A DNA stretch of 64,000 nucleotides from Paenibacillus albidus (GCF_014644435.1 NZ_BMKR01000035.1:1-64000), one strand, 5' to 3'; positions 1-10,221 are shown, numbered from the stretch's first letter. Translations and numbers: made by a program. The notes: a model not told the origin generated them from the letters alone.

Positions 1-62
1 CTTACCCGATTTGGCGATTGAAGTGACAGCGACAGTTTCTTAATTGCCTTCTATATAGAACC

Positions 63-1001
63 TTATTTTCTTTTGACACTGTAGGCCAAAATAAACTGGT
101 TTTCCGTTCCGATTTGCACATTGTAACCCGGTTTAAGTTGACCATTTCGCATGTGGTCTTCCTTCATCCGCATGAAGGTCGCATCCGGGTCCGTCTTGCT
201 GAAGCTGTTCCGGTCGCCAAGCAGTGTTTGGTACTGTTCGTACTTCAGTACCTAGGCAGCAAGTCCTTCCGAAGCTTCCGAATGGCCTTTTTCAGGGGCT
301 TGTCTTTAGGTTTGTCCAGAAGTTTGACTCCAGCGCCTGGGTCAGGTGTTCCAGTTTCTCACTGCTTATCTCACAAGATTCGCCGAGTTCCGCGAGGTCC
401 TTTCCCTGGAACTCCGTTCTTCTTGGTGCTCTGCTGCTTCAATGTCAGCAAAAAGAGCATGTACATTCTCTTGCAGCTTGGCCTTGTGTTTACTAACGGC
501 TTTGCCCCAAACAAAGGTATAGCGATTGGCATTGGCCTCAATCTTAGTACCATCCACAAAGTAATGCTCCAGAGAAACGTATTTTTCGTCAGCCAAAAAC
601 TGAAGCACAGCGGAAAATACCGTTTCGAGAACGTCCTTCATTCGCTGGGAACGGAAGCGATTAAGCGTGCGAAAGTCTGGCCGGTGGCGTCCGGCTAGCC
701 ACATGAAGGGAATGTTCTCACGTACCGCTTTGGCTATTTGTCGTGAGGAGTAAATACGCTGTGTATACGCGTAAATGATGACTTTGGTGAGCATTTTAGG
801 ATGGTAGCTGTCACGACCACCGCCGGGGCAGGCCGTGTCAAAGATGGCGTCGTCCAGCCGATTCACGGCTGCGTTAACGACACGAACAAAGTGATGTTCG
901 GGAATGTCTTCTTCCAGATCCATTGGCAAGCAAAGTTGGTCCATGGTATATTGAATGTACAAAGAAATCGCTCCTTTGGGATGGTTGTGTGGTAACTCCA
1001 T
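63..1001 (-). pseudogene. IS1182-family transposase, degenerate
   Basis: The intact first part (down to a TAA at 366-368) has the N-terminal layout of IS1182-type transposases, with motifs such as YFVDGTKIEANANRYTFVWGK (DDE region). Reading on in other frames recovers the expected continuation: a lysine-rich helix (LLDKPKDKPLKKAIRKL) and then FSKTDPDATFMRMKEDHM and GYNVQIGTENQFILAYS. At least two frameshifts and stop codons (near 380-400 and near 250) separate these pieces, and the final stop at 63-65 cuts the protein before the usual C-terminal third. The likely original start is a TTG near 962 behind an AAAGGAG site. A dead insertion-sequence remnant is the best reading; family assignment is by recognised motifs only. 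Confidence 0.85.
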
Positions 1002-1316
1002 TTTATCAAAGGGGGGTTTCTTTTTTTATGTGTTTTTTAAGAATGTAGAAACTTTTTCCGCTTAAACAGTGGAGAGGACGGACTGATTGTGGAAAAGCGG
1101 TAGCGGTCGCCTTTGTCCCCGGATTTTCACCGCTAAGGAGAGTCAAAAAAATCTGGGGACAACAGCGATTGGAACAACGGTCCGTTCGCGGAGCGTCCAC
1201 CCAAGTGCTCACGTTAATCCTGCTCAAAAAACTAGGGGGGCCCCAGGCAGCCATTTCATGGCTTATGGGACACCCCCTTCTTCATTGCTCATACTTACAT
1301 AGGACACATTGGAGCA
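1002..1316. repeat. Intergenic region with stem elements
   Basis: No gene is seen here. The region holds a stem (1113-1162, arms TTGTCCCCGGATTT and AAATCTGGGGACAA) related to longer elements near 19.5 and 43.2 kb, followed by a roughly 110 bp stretch that resembles 50965-51068 (shared GGAGCGTC, CAAGTG, CACGT blocks) and ends in a terminator hairpin. Confidence 0.6.
1235..1277 (-). terminator. Terminator of the Gfo/Idh gene (shared-core hairpin family)
   Basis: Stem of GGGGG...CCCCA against TGGG...CCCCC, closed by the inner hairpin GCCATTTCATGGC, and followed on the minus strand by TTTTTT. It lies 40 bp past the stop of the minus-strand gene ending at 1317. The inner hairpin recurs in other terminators of this window. 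Confidence 0.7.
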
Positions 1317-2309
1317 TTAAACCAATGCCGACAAAATGCGGTCACACAGGTCCATGGTTTGCACATTATCCCTTCCGCTGGAGAGCGGAGTGATACTCTT
1401 GCGGCAGCATTCCATAAAATGGGCCATTTCACCCACAAAGCCGCGCAGATACAGATCTCTGTAGCCGCCCGACATCGGTGAACCGGATGGGGTGAACACA
1501 GAGTCCCGCTCCTCCAGGTCCTTCCACGGCAACGTGCCGCTGGTACGCGATTGATGCACAGTCAGCGTATTAATCTCATCCGCGCTGGCAAATCCATCGT
1601 CAAAGGTGACGAGCAGCCGCTCACTCTCTCTCGACCAAGCCGTCATCCCCGTGAAGTATACACTGCCCGTAATCCCGTTTGCGAACTTCAGCGCCAGGTT
1701 CTGCGAGATATATTCACCGGCAGTGTTCCTGAAGCCAGTCACCTGTACCACTTCACCGAACAGATAGCGCAGCAGGTCAATGATATGAATCGCAGCCAGC
1801 TTGATGAATTGTTCCTCGTCTTTGCAGAATGGTGTGCTGTCCACGGCAAAGGTCGCTTGAAAAGACCTTGCAGCTCCCAGCGTCTGCCCGCTGATCCATT
1901 CTTTCAGCTTCATATAGACCGGTGCATAACGCTTCATGAAGCCTACCATTAACACGACACCGGCCTGTTCGGCGGCATCCGCGATGTGCCGGGCCTCGGC
2001 GGCATTCCAGCCGAGCGGCTTGTCCACATATACATTTTTGCCCGCTTGGATGCATTCCAGCACCAGCGACGTTTGATCCCCGGGCTGGGCCACAACGACA
2101 ACGCCGTCACATTCTTCCTTGCGCAGCATCTGCCGGTAGTCGTCGTAAGCCGTACCACGGCTGCCGAAGCGCTGAAGCGCCGCCTTGGAGCGCTCCAGAT
2201 CACGGGTGCATATCGCGGCAATCTCCGCGCCCGCTTCAATTGCGGAGGGGTAAATGTTAGTCGAGGCATGAAACCCGGCACCTATAAAACACAGCTTTGC
2301 GTTCGTCAA
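1317..2309 (-). CDS. Gfo/Idh/MocA-family NAD(P)-dependent oxidoreductase
   Basis: 330 residues, the usual length for this family of sugar, inositol and related dehydrogenases. The N-terminus has a Rossmann motif (CFIGAGFHAS) and, at about residue 95, the family's lysine motif (VYVDKPLG, the usual EKP). The C-terminal half carries the alpha/beta substrate domain with AAIHIIDLLRYLFGEV. Translation starts at a TTG behind TAGGAGAG, eight bases upstream. It lies 31 bp downstream of the Crp-like regulator on the same strand, so the two are probably co-transcribed. The substrate cannot be read from the sequence; an unknown sugar or polyol is likely. Confidence 0.9.
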   Translation of the reverse strand: MTNAKLCFIGAGFHASTNIYPSAIEAGAEIAAICTRDLERSKAALQRFGSRGTAYDDYRQMLRKEECDGVVVVAQPGDQTSLVLECIQAGKNVYVDKPLGWNAAEARHIADAAEQAGVVLMVGFMKRYAPVYMKLKEWISGQTLGAARSFQATFAVDSTPFCKDEEQFIKLAAIHIIDLLRYLFGEVVQVTGFRNTAGEYISQNLALKFANGITGSVYFTGMTAWSRESERLLVTFDDGFASADEINTLTVHQSRTSGTLPWKDLEERDSVFTPSGSPMSGGYRDLYLRGFVGEMAHFMECCRKSITPLSSGRDNVQTMDLCDRILSALV

Positions 2310-2340
2310 TATAATCTCTCCTAGTTGTTTGGCATCATTT

Positions 2341-3030
2341 CTATTTCAAATCATTTACCATTTGCGTAAGCTTAATATACTGCTGCTGTTCGATGTGGAT
2401 CTTCCCTTTGACGATGGAGACATGCCCGTCTTCCTTAAGCTTCTGGATCACCCGGTTCACCGATCTCAGGCTGATCCCGAGGCGGTCCGCCATATCCTGA
2501 CGCTTCAGCGGAATAACAGCGGCCGTTTGAGCTGCCAGTTCCTTTTGGGCCACTGCGATCAGGAAGCAGACCAGGTTGTACCTAACCGGATAGAACAGAT
2601 TCTCGCCCATTTTGGATGAGCTCTGGTGCAGCTTATAGGCGATATCCTTGGAGATTTCCTTGGCAAACACATGGCTTGTCTCAAAACAGAGCACAAAATC
2701 CTCACGGCTCATCTGAACAGTCATACATTCCGTGACTGATTCCACCGTACACCCATATTCCTGGACTCCCGCTAGAATCTCCGTCTCCCCTATCATCGTA
2801 TACAGGTTCGTGTCCGTGAATGCATACAAGCGCCCGTTGTCGAACTCATTGACAATCCGCATACGGCCGGTACAGATAATGTACACACTGGTAAGGGTCT
2901 GATCCTTGCGGACGATGACCGTATGGGCAGGGAATTTACGCAGCACAAACCGCCCGCAGACTTCCGCCGGCAATTGCATCAGCATATGTTCAAGCTTTGG
3001 AATACTTCTGATCAGATCAGCAAGCTGCAT
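2341..3030 (-). CDS. Crp/Fnr-family transcription regulator (YeiL-like)
   Basis: 229 residues. Residues about 20-130 form a cyclic-nucleotide-binding-type beta barrel, and residues about 150-220 a winged helix (MADRLGISLRSVNRVIQKL is the recognition region). No Fnr-type cysteine cluster is present at the N-terminus, so it is unlikely to sense oxygen through an iron-sulfur centre. The start has an AGGGAT site six bases upstream. It precedes the oxidoreductase gene on the same strand and may control it. Sequence style is closest to the YeiL branch; the ligand is unknown. Confidence 0.85.
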   Translation of the reverse strand: MQLADLIRSIPKLEHMLMQLPAEVCGRFVLRKFPAHTVIVRKDQTLTSVYIICTGRMRIVNEFDNGRLYAFTDTNLYTMIGETEILAGVQEYGCTVESVTECMTVQMSREDFVLCFETSHVFAKEISKDIAYKLHQSSSKMGENLFYPVRYNLVCFLIAVAQKELAAQTAAVIPLKRQDMADRLGISLRSVNRVIQKLKEDGHVSIVKGKIHIEQQQYIKLTQMVNDLK

Positions 3031-3225
3031 TGCTTATCCCTCACGATCCTGTATAGTCCCTTCATCATAGCAGTTCTTGGAATGGCCCATCAATGGCTAT
3101 CCCGCCGGAGCTCTGGCCAAGTCCCGTACACCGGGTCATTGCCCAAGCCCGCCTTCACTCTTGTAATATTCTTAAAAATAGAGCATGGAGCGTGCAAAAA
3201 AAAGGCCAGCTGTCCCTTTGTTCAA

Positions 3226-3262
3226 CAAAAAAAGATCCGGCAGCTTTTCGCCGCCAGATCTC
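3226..3262 (-). terminator. Terminator of the rhamnogalacturonan lyase gene
   Basis: Stem AGATC-GGC against GCC-GATCT around a short loop, followed on the minus strand by a run of seven T. It lies 30 bp past the stop at 3293. Confidence 0.8.
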
Positions 3263-3292
3263 TTTAGTCCCTGATCTTTCTTTTGCAAAGGC

Positions 3293-6200
3293 TTATTTCA
3301 CGTTCACGCTCATGATTTCGCTGGATGTAGTCCCGCTGGCATTTACCAGCTCTGCCCGGTATTCATAGACCCCGGCCGGCCGGCCCGTAATCTCAGTCAC
3401 AGCAGTTTGAGCGTCCGGTGTCTTGTCCGTTAAGGTCTGTGTATCGACCAGCTCCCCATTCTCATATAAACGATACGTGGTACCATTGATGCCCCACCAT
3501 TGGTTCATCGTGATCCGGTAAGTTCCGTCCCCCTCCCAATTGTCGTTCGACAGGACCGGTTTGGCAGGCAGCGCATTCTTCACGGTTACCGTATGCGAAA
3601 CAGATACCGTCTTTCCGAATGAATTGCTCAACTCGGCAGTGTACGTATACGTGCCGTCTGCCTTGCCGGATACTTCTGTAAACGCAGTCTGTGCAGCAGG
3701 TGAATCGTCAGTCAAGGTTTGCGTATCGATCAGCTTCCCGTCCTCGAACAGCTTATAGGTTATGCCGTTATTCCCCCACGACATATTCATCGTAATCCGA
3801 TAATCCCCGTCCAGAAGACCTGTATCATGGCCATTATTGCTCGATAACACCGGCCGTCCAGGCACATCATCAGCTTTCACGGGCGGTGGAGGCGTGGTTC
3901 CTCCATACTTAATGTGTGGAGCAGCCGGCTGCTCCATCCCCTCACCCAAATAGAAACCCGGATGCGGCGGCTGGTTATATCCGACATTCTGCCAGGCTAC
4001 CCCCAGCCGGTAAATCGGATCGTGCATCAAGGTACGGATACGATAGTCCGTAAGATCAGTTGTGGTATAGATGCGCAGCTCCGTGCTGTCCGAGGAACGC
4101 CACATGATTTCCTCCCGCCAGTCACCGAACAGATCCGCCTGCAGACTTGGGTTAGCTTTTGTGGAATTATTCGAAGAAGCTCCAGCCGCCGTCAACAGGT
4201 TCATTGTCTTCTCATTCGCATAATCCCATTTGTCGACCCGGTTATCGTCCATCAACTCGCGCAGCAAATCACCGTCCCACCAAACGCCAAAATTGGTTGA
4301 ACTGGGCAGAGTATTCGTAATCAGCTCACCCTTTATGCTGTACAGGCCTGTAACCGGAACTTGCTGGGCATTGGTAATGGTTGCAGCCCATACTTCTTCC
4401 CCCGCATAACGTGGATCAATGTCCGCCGACATGCCCCGGCCGGTATCCACTCCGGTAAATACACCCCACAGCACCTTTCCGGTAGCCGGATCCCGCACTT
4501 CAATCCCGTATTCGGCACCCTTATGCTCATGCACGTCAAACACTTCAAGACCTGGCCGCGCCGGGTCAAGATCTCCAAAATGAATCGCATCCCCGTGTCC
4601 AAGCTTGGTATTGTATAACGGAAGCCCGTCATCATCGATCGCCATGGCTCCAAAAGTGATCTCGTCCTTGCCGTCGCCATCCGCATCACCGACCGACAAG
4701 TTATGGTTCCCCTGGCCTGTATATTCCGCATTCCCTTCATCATTGGTGTCAAACCGCCATACCTGCTCAAGCTTGCCCTCACGGTAGTCATACGCAGCAA
4801 GCACCGTTCGGGTATAGTAGCCCCGGCTGAAGATTACGCTTGGATGCTCACCGTCCAGATAAGCTACTGCAGCCAGGAACCGGTCCACACGATTCCCGTA
4901 TCCGTCTCCCCAGGCATTGACATCTCCGCGCGGAGGATCATACTCCACGGTATCGATTGCCCGGCCGGTCAAGCCGTCGAATACAGTTAAATATTCATTC
5001 CCAAGCAGCACATAACCGCTGCTGTTGCGGTAGTCGGCACTCGCATCGCCAATGACAGTGCCTTCGCCATCCACAGTCCCATCGGCGGTCTTGATGACAA
5101 TCTCCGCCTTGCCGTCCCCGTCCAAATCATAGACGGTAAACGGAGAATAATGCGCTCCAGCCCGGATATTGGGTCCCAGGTTGATCCGCCACAGGCGTGT
5201 TCCGTCTAATTTGTAGGCATCCATATAGACAAGTCCCGTGTAACCGGCCTGCGAGTTATCCTTGCTGTTGGAGGGGGCCCATAACAGAATAATCTCATAT
5301 TTCCCGTCGCCATCCAGATCCCCTACACTGGCATCACCGGCGCTGTAGGTGTAGGGCTGGCCGTCTTTGGTATAGGCGTCGGCCGGTTTCTGCAAGGGTA
5401 CAGATAAATACTGCTGTCCCCACACGCCAAATTCATCCGATGCAGGCTGTTCCACACCGCCCATCACCGTGGTGATTTTATACTTGGAAGACCCGGTTCC
5501 TGCTGCATCCAGTATATTGGTGGTGGCTGTCAGCAGGGTTTTGTTGACCTTCGTCTTCCCGCGGTAAAGATTGAATCCAATAGAGTCAGGATCAAGCCCC
5601 AGCATCCGCCAGCTGACCACAATTCCGCCGTCCGTCTGGACGGCAACCGGAGCACGGTCCAGCTTCTCCATCTGCCGGTACAGTGTGGTCACGGCAGGGG
5701 TCTCCAGCATTTCGGAAAGCCCGGAGATTCCTCCGGCGTTCACCGAAGCCACTTTATAATAATAGGGGATGGTAGTCAGGACTGTCCGATCGGTGTAAGA
5801 CGGCTCAGCGGATTTGCCAATAAGCGTATAATTACCGTCCGCCGATTTAGCACGGTAAATATTGAACATCCGGGCAGCGCGGTCTGCATTCCAGGAGAAG
5901 CTCACATCATTTTTGTTCGTGGATACAAGCTTCAGCCCGGAAGGAACCGCTGCTTTGGTAACAGAGGGGTCGACCATAGAGACCGCCAGCATAGTGGATG
6001 CAACAGACTCCAGCCCCGTACTGTCTACCGAGGTTACTGTATAGTTATATTCCATGCCGATATCCGCTGTAAGATCCGTGTATAGCGGGCTTGTGGTTTC
6101 GCCCAGCAGTTCGGTGCTTCCGCCCACCGCAGCCTGGCGGTACACGCGGTATTTGGCCGCGCCATCCGTAACATCCCAAGACAAGTTCGCGACAACCGGA

Positions 6201-8566
6201 TCTGCCGTCAGATCCAGACCCGCAAGCTTAAGTCCGGCAGGAGCCAGCAGCAGCGGCGTAATCTCCAGCCCGTTCAGATGTGCGGTTGTACCGCTGAAGA
6301 CCAGGTTCATCTGACCATCCTTCACCGCGATCTGGTTATAGAGTTTCTCGGCGATATTCGCCTTCCCTGAAGATACGGTTCCGTAATCCTTCCCTTCAAT
6401 GGCCACATTTGTTTTGGTCGAGCCGATCCAGTCTCCCGTATAACTCTTCACCGAATAGTAGCCACTCGGCAGATCCACCTTGAATTCATAACTCCCGCCA
6501 AAATAAATTACAAAATCTCTGCGGAGCTCATCCGTTACACTTCCGCGGTCCCGGTCAGACATCCCCGCGCTTGAAGCAAGACCGTAGCCAAGCTCCGGCG
6601 TATAGAGAACATTCCGGTTAACCTCGGTGTAGCCCGCAGCAACCGGCGAACCTGCCGGCCCGAAGTCATAACGGTATTGGGCTGATTTGGTCGCAATTAC
6701 AACCTCAGCCGAAGGCTCCGACTCGCCCCGGCCGTTCACTGCTGTCACGCGAACTGCATACGCCGACCCTTCCGTCATGCCGCTAAGCGTCATCAGCGGC
6801 ACCCTGGATGTCCCGGCCAGGGCGTACGCGGATTCATCCTCAGACACAAGCTTGCGGTAGATTTTATAAATATCCGCACCGGCCACTTCATTCCATTTCA
6901 CCACCGCACCGGCGTTGCTGATGCTTCCGGCCAGCAGCCCGGTAGGCTGCGGCGGAACGGCAGCCGGCGGTTCAATTTCCTTAACCATGGCGGAGAGCGG
7001 GTTATTTAACTGCTTGATTCCTCCCGCCAGCAGGCGGGCCATTTGAATGGCTCCATACTCCTGGAAATGGGTATTATCCGCCGAGCCATTCGGGAAAGCG
7101 CCATAAATACCGGCATCCAGATGCAGGAACACTGAACGAGTGGCTTCAAAACCGATCGAATCGTAATAAGCCACACTCATTGTGCTCAAGTCGACCACTT
7201 CCACATTCAGTTCGGCCGCCACTTCCTTCATGGCCTGCACATATTCCGGGAAGCTGACATTGAACTTGCTCTGTTCGGCATTATAGTCGCGGCGTCCCAT
7301 CGGCGTGACCAGAATCGGAGTTGCTCCCCGCTGTCTGGCTCCGTCGACATAGGATTTCAGATAGATTTTATAATCGGCTGGAGAAGCATACCGTTCAGGC
7401 ACACTGATCGTTGCATCGTTATGGCCGAACTGTACCAGAAAATAATCTCCCGGCCGAATCATCCGCAGAATCTCATCGAGACGCCCTTCCACAATGAACG
7501 ATTTGGAGCTGCGTCCTCCGATGGACTTGTTGTTGATGGTCACTTTGCTCAGATCAAAAAATTTTGGGAGCATCTGTCCCCAGCCTGCCTGGGGCTGCCA
7601 ATAAGGATCATAGGTCTGTACCGTTGAATCCCCGGCCAGGTAGACCGTCGGCAGACCCGCGGCTTGCCGTTCCGGGAGTCTGGTAATGACCAGCGCATTC
7701 AGATTGGGCTTCGTGCCCGAGAAGGCCAAATTCATCTGGCCGTCCACCAGAGCGATGTCAAAACTCATCTCCAAATATTCACCTGCGGCTTTGACGGTCT
7801 GCTGCACCTTTTGCATCGTCTCAACCTTGATCGCAATATTCGTATCCCCGGCACTGTCCCCGGCAATCAGCGAGACGGTATAGTCCCCGTTTGGCAGATC
7901 GACTTTGAACGAGGTCTCCAGCGGCACTACAAAATCCGCCCGGAGCGCATCGGCCGTCCCTCTGTCTGTCCCGGTTACTTGGGACGGGTCCGCGAAGCCG
8001 TATTTGCTTTCAGGCGAATAGGAGGTCCCGGCTTCGACCTTCAGATATCCCTCTGCCGTTGCCCCCGGGCCAAAATCAAAACCGTAGACGCCATTCTCCG
8101 GCAATGGCTTGACCCCAGGTCCCCCGGTCACTACGGCCGGTGCACTGAGTGCAGATTCAAGTCCGCTTCCGTTCACCGCCGATACATAATAGGTGTAGCT
8201 GATTCCTTCACCGATGCTTGTGTCTGTATAGCTTGCAACCGGCACAGCACCCAGCAGCTGAATCCCCTCACTACCGCCGGTTACGGTCCGGTGCACATGA
8301 TAATAGACCACATCCGTCACGCTGCTCCACGCAAGGGATACCCCCGCAGGGGTAACCTCCGTCACCTTAAACCCCTCCGGCGCCTGAAGCGAGGCAGGAA
8401 CTTCCTTCTCACCGGCGTCCCCATTTATTGCCGGGCCCGCAGCGTCAGCAGCCGCATAGGCCTGGCCACCTGCAAACCAAGCTGACGGCAACACTGAACC
8501 GCAAAGAACCATAACCGACAGCAGCACCATTACCAGCTGTTTCCTGAACCTGTTTATCCCTATCAT
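3293..8566 (-). CDS. Secreted rhamnogalacturonan acetylesterase (CE12) - rhamnogalacturonan lyase (PL11) fusion
   Basis: About 1757 residues from the ATG at 8566; the frame opens at 8611, but the inner start gives a clean signal peptide and has a GGTGG site. Numbering from the upstream ATG, the order is: signal peptide (16-54), FN3 (77-163), galactose-binding-like module (174-311), SGNH esterase (322-535; GDSTVQ with Ser329, GGRSS, GHND 396-399, Asp512/His515), FN3 (555-642), a second binding module (646-787), two FN3 (790-975), a PL11 propeller lyase with DLDGDGK calcium loops (978-1575), and two similar C-terminal modules of about 95 residues. It should deacetylate and cleave rhamnogalacturonan I outside the cell. 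CE12 and PL11 are usually separate proteins. A cre-like operator lies 53 bp upstream. Confidence 0.92.
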   Translation of the reverse strand: MIGINRFRKQLVMVLLSVMVLCGSVLPSAWFAGGQAYAAADAAGPAINGDAGEKEVPASLQAPEGFKVTEVTPAGVSLAWSSVTDVVYYHVHRTVTGGSEGIQLLGAVPVASYTDTSIGEGISYTYYVSAVNGSGLESALSAPAVVTGGPGVKPLPENGVYGFDFGPGATAEGYLKVEAGTSYSPESKYGFADPSQVTGTDRGTADALRADFVVPLETSFKVDLPNGDYTVSLIAGDSAGDTNIAIKVETMQKVQQTVKAAGEYLEMSFDIALVDGQMNLAFSGTKPNLNALVITRLPERQAAGLPTVYLAGDSTVQTYDPYWQPQAGWGQMLPKFFDLSKVTINNKSIGGRSSKSFIVEGRLDEILRMIRPGDYFLVQFGHNDATISVPERYASPADYKIYLKSYVDGARQRGATPILVTPMGRRDYNAEQSKFNVSFPEYVQAMKEVAAELNVEVVDLSTMSVAYYDSIGFEATRSVFLHLDAGIYGAFPNGSADNTHFQEYGAIQMARLLAGGIKQLNNPLSAMVKEIEPPAAVPPQPTGLLAGSISNAGAVVKWNEVAGADIYKIYRKLVSEDESAYALAGTSRVPLMTLSGMTEGSAYAVRVTAVNGRGESEPSAEVVIATKSAQYRYDFGPAGSPVAAGYTEVNRNVLYTPELGYGLASSAGMSDRDRGSVTDELRRDFVIYFGGSYEFKVDLPSGYYSVKSYTGDWIGSTKTNVAIEGKDYGTVSSGKANIAEKLYNQIAVKDGQMNLVFSGTTAHLNGLEITPLLLAPAGLKLAGLDLTADPVVANLSWDVTDGAAKYRVYRQAAVGGSTELLGETTSPLYTDLTADIGMEYNYTVTSVDSTGLESVASTMLAVSMVDPSVTKAAVPSGLKLVSTNKNDVSFSWNADRAARMFNIYRAKSADGNYTLIGKSAEPSYTDRTVLTTIPYYYKVASVNAGGISGLSEMLETPAVTTLYRQMEKLDRAPVAVQTDGGIVVSWRMLGLDPDSIGFNLYRGKTKVNKTLLTATTNILDAAGTGSSKYKITTVMGGVEQPASDEFGVWGQQYLSVPLQKPADAYTKDGQPYTYSAGDASVGDLDGDGKYEIILLWAPSNSKDNSQAGYTGLVYMDAYKLDGTRLWRINLGPNIRAGAHYSPFTVYDLDGDGKAEIVIKTADGTVDGEGTVIGDASADYRNSSGYVLLGNEYLTVFDGLTGRAIDTVEYDPPRGDVNAWGDGYGNRVDRFLAAVAYLDGEHPSVIFSRGYYTRTVLAAYDYREGKLEQVWRFDTNDEGNAEYTGQGNHNLSVGDADGDGKDEITFGAMAIDDDGLPLYNTKLGHGDAIHFGDLDPARPGLEVFDVHEHKGAEYGIEVRDPATGKVLWGVFTGVDTGRGMSADIDPRYAGEEVWAATITNAQQVPVTGLYSIKGELITNTLPSSTNFGVWWDGDLLRELMDDNRVDKWDYANEKTMNLLTAAGASSNNSTKANPSLQADLFGDWREEIMWRSSDSTELRIYTTTDLTDYRIRTLMHDPIYRLGVAWQNVGYNQPPHPGFYLGEGMEQPAAPHIKYGGTTPPPPVKADDVPGRPVLSSNNGHDTGLLDGDYRITMNMSWGNNGITYKLFEDGKLIDTQTLTDDSPAAQTAFTEVSGKADGTYTYTAELSNSFGKTVSVSHTVTVKNALPAKPVLSNDNWEGDGTYRITMNQWWGINGTTYRLYENGELVDTQTLTDKTPDAQTAVTEITGRPAGVYEYRAELVNASGTTSSEIMSVNVK

Positions 8567-8618
8567 CTTTCTTGATCCACCCGCTTTCAATAGGATTGGA
8601 ACTCTCGGCATCCAAACT

Positions 8619-8632
8619 AGTAAACGCTTACA
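8619..8632. promoter_or_regulatory. cre-like operator (CcpA)
   Basis: The minus strand reads TGTAAGCGTTTACT, which fits the catabolite-responsive element consensus TGNAANCGNWNNCW at every fixed base. It lies just upstream of the lyase gene, so carbon catabolite repression is inferred. Confidence 0.65.
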
Positions 8633-8831
8633 AAAAAATGTGAATAGGGTGTCCTTTTACCGCAGCGAAGCATCCTCCCTTCTTCTTATGGGTCATTCCC
8701 GTGTATTTTCTTCCAATATATACAATTTCAACTCGATACTACCATCAACCTTACAGCTTGAACATTTAAAAATCCGATATCTTAATACAAAAATCCGTCT
8801 TCTTTTTTGTGTTTAGGTCTTTAGACATAAC

Positions 8832-8854
8832 AAAAACGGCATTTCTGCCGTTTT
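8832..8854 (-). terminator. Terminator of the alanyl-tRNA editing gene
   Basis: Perfect stem AAAACGGCA / TGCCGTTTT with a TTTC-type loop, 28 bp past the stop at 8882. The A/T flanks make it able to work in both directions. Confidence 0.8.
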
Positions 8855-8881
8855 GTAGTAGAGCCACCGCTCCGATTTCTC

Positions 8882-10072
8882 CTAGCGAACCGCTGCGCTC
8901 AGCGAGCTTCGTGCGTACTCATAAAAGGCCAGCACATCTGCCCACGCCGGGAACCCTGCCTGAGCCATTTTATCGCTTCCGCCGCCTTTTCCTTGATAAG
9001 CACTTAAGTGGGCCTTGAAGAAAGCCCCGCAGGACAGGCCGGAAGCACCTGCATAGGCCATAACAATCTTATTCTCGGCAGATGTCGCGAGCAATACAGG
9101 AACAGCACTCTCTGCCGCCAGTCCCAGAGCCAGGTTCTGCAGATCCTTCAGGGACTTATCTGTAAAAAGATGTGTGATCGGAGCGTCCGCTGCTTCGCGT
9201 CCCGCTAACAGCTCCCGGATCACATAAGCCTCATTGTTCTCTTTAAGCGTTGCGAGCTCGGCCTGAAGCTGCTTCTGCTCCGCTTCCCCTTTTTCGATCC
9301 GGTCGATAATTTCCTCTTTCGCAGTGTTGAATTTGGCAGACAATACGCCCAGAATCCGCAGGCTGTCGTTGAACTCATCCAAGGCACGGATTCCACATTT
9401 GAAGTAGATCCGGGTGTTGCCCTTCTGCTTCTCTGCCTTGAGCAGCTTAATCATTCCAAGCTGACCCGTCGAGGAGACATGGGTTCCCCCGCAAGCGTTG
9501 TACTCCACGTCCTCGATTTCTACGATCCGGATATTCTCCGTCACCTTCGGCTGTTTCACCAGCGGCAGCAAGGCAGCTTCTTCACCAGTCACCACATAAC
9601 TCCTGATGCTGTGATTCCGGTAAATATGGCGGTTCACTTCCATCTCAAGCCCGGCCAATAGAGCGGCGGACAACTCCGGAAGCTCCACATCGATGGTTGC
9701 ATAGTCGGTCCCCAGGTGAAAGCTTGCCGTCGGGGCATCATACATCTCCAGGCATACCGCCGAGAGCAAATGCTGTCCGCTGTGCTGCTGCATATGGTCG
9801 AACCTGCGGTTCCAGTCCATCTGGCAGCTTACCCGGGTGTCTTGCGGCAGACGCTCTACCTTATGTACAATCTCATCACCTTCCATGCTCACATCCAGCA
9901 CAGGAATCCCGTTCATCCATCCTTTATCACAAGGCTGTCCACCGCCGTGCGGATAAAAAGCCGTCTCCTTCAGCAGAACATAATATCCGTCTTCCCGCTC
10001 AATCGTTCTGCAGATTTCTGTACTCCACTCGCTTATATCTGGTGATTCATAATAAAGCCTGGTCGTCGTCAT
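8882..10072 (-). CDS. AlaX-like alanyl-tRNA editing protein with DHHA1 domain
   Basis: 396 residues. Residues 1-235 resemble the AlaRS editing domain, with the zinc motif His93-X3-His97 (HMQQH) and Cys194-X3-His198 (CGGTH). A coiled-coil linker (about 250-290) leads to a DHHA1-type C-terminal domain with the glycine-rich GKGGGS motif. There is no aminoacylation domain. Proteins of this kind hydrolyse Ser-tRNA(Ala) or Gly-tRNA(Ala) in trans in the cytoplasm; the long form (AlaX-L) has this architecture. The start has a GAGGGAATG site. It is divergent from the PhzF gene and has its own terminator, so it appears monocistronic. Confidence 0.9.
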   Translation of the reverse strand: MTTTRLYYESPDISEWSTEICRTIEREDGYYVLLKETAFYPHGGGQPCDKGWMNGIPVLDVSMEGDEIVHKVERLPQDTRVSCQMDWNRRFDHMQQHSGQHLLSAVCLEMYDAPTASFHLGTDYATIDVELPELSAALLAGLEMEVNRHIYRNHSIRSYVVTGEEAALLPLVKQPKVTENIRIVEIEDVEYNACGGTHVSSTGQLGMIKLLKAEKQKGNTRIYFKCGIRALDEFNDSLRILGVLSAKFNTAKEEIIDRIEKGEAEQKQLQAELATLKENNEAYVIRELLAGREAADAPITHLFTDKSLKDLQNLALGLAAESAVPVLLATSAENKIVMAYAGASGLSCGAFFKAHLSAYQGKGGGSDKMAQAGFPAWADVLAFYEYARSSLSAAVR

Positions 10073-10221
10073 CGTTCATTCCCTCTCTTCCCGGCTGCTT
10101 AAGTCCTGCTAATACAGCCGTGCATATGATTCTCCCTTTAGTGTATATTTAATACTATAACATTCACAAGATTGAATAACGACGCAGTTGAGTTCTCAAT
10201 TACGAAGGAGGTTAATTACCC

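Noticed and set aside
2..46. Possible end of a plus-strand gene at the left edge (LPDLAIEVTATVS then stop)
   Set aside because: Only 14 codons are visible and the product cannot be recognised.
7664..8485. 273-codon plus-strand frame inside the lyase gene
   Set aside because: Antisense to a well-supported gene with clear domains. The same applies to frames at 25765, 26218, 29137, 58006 and 61211.
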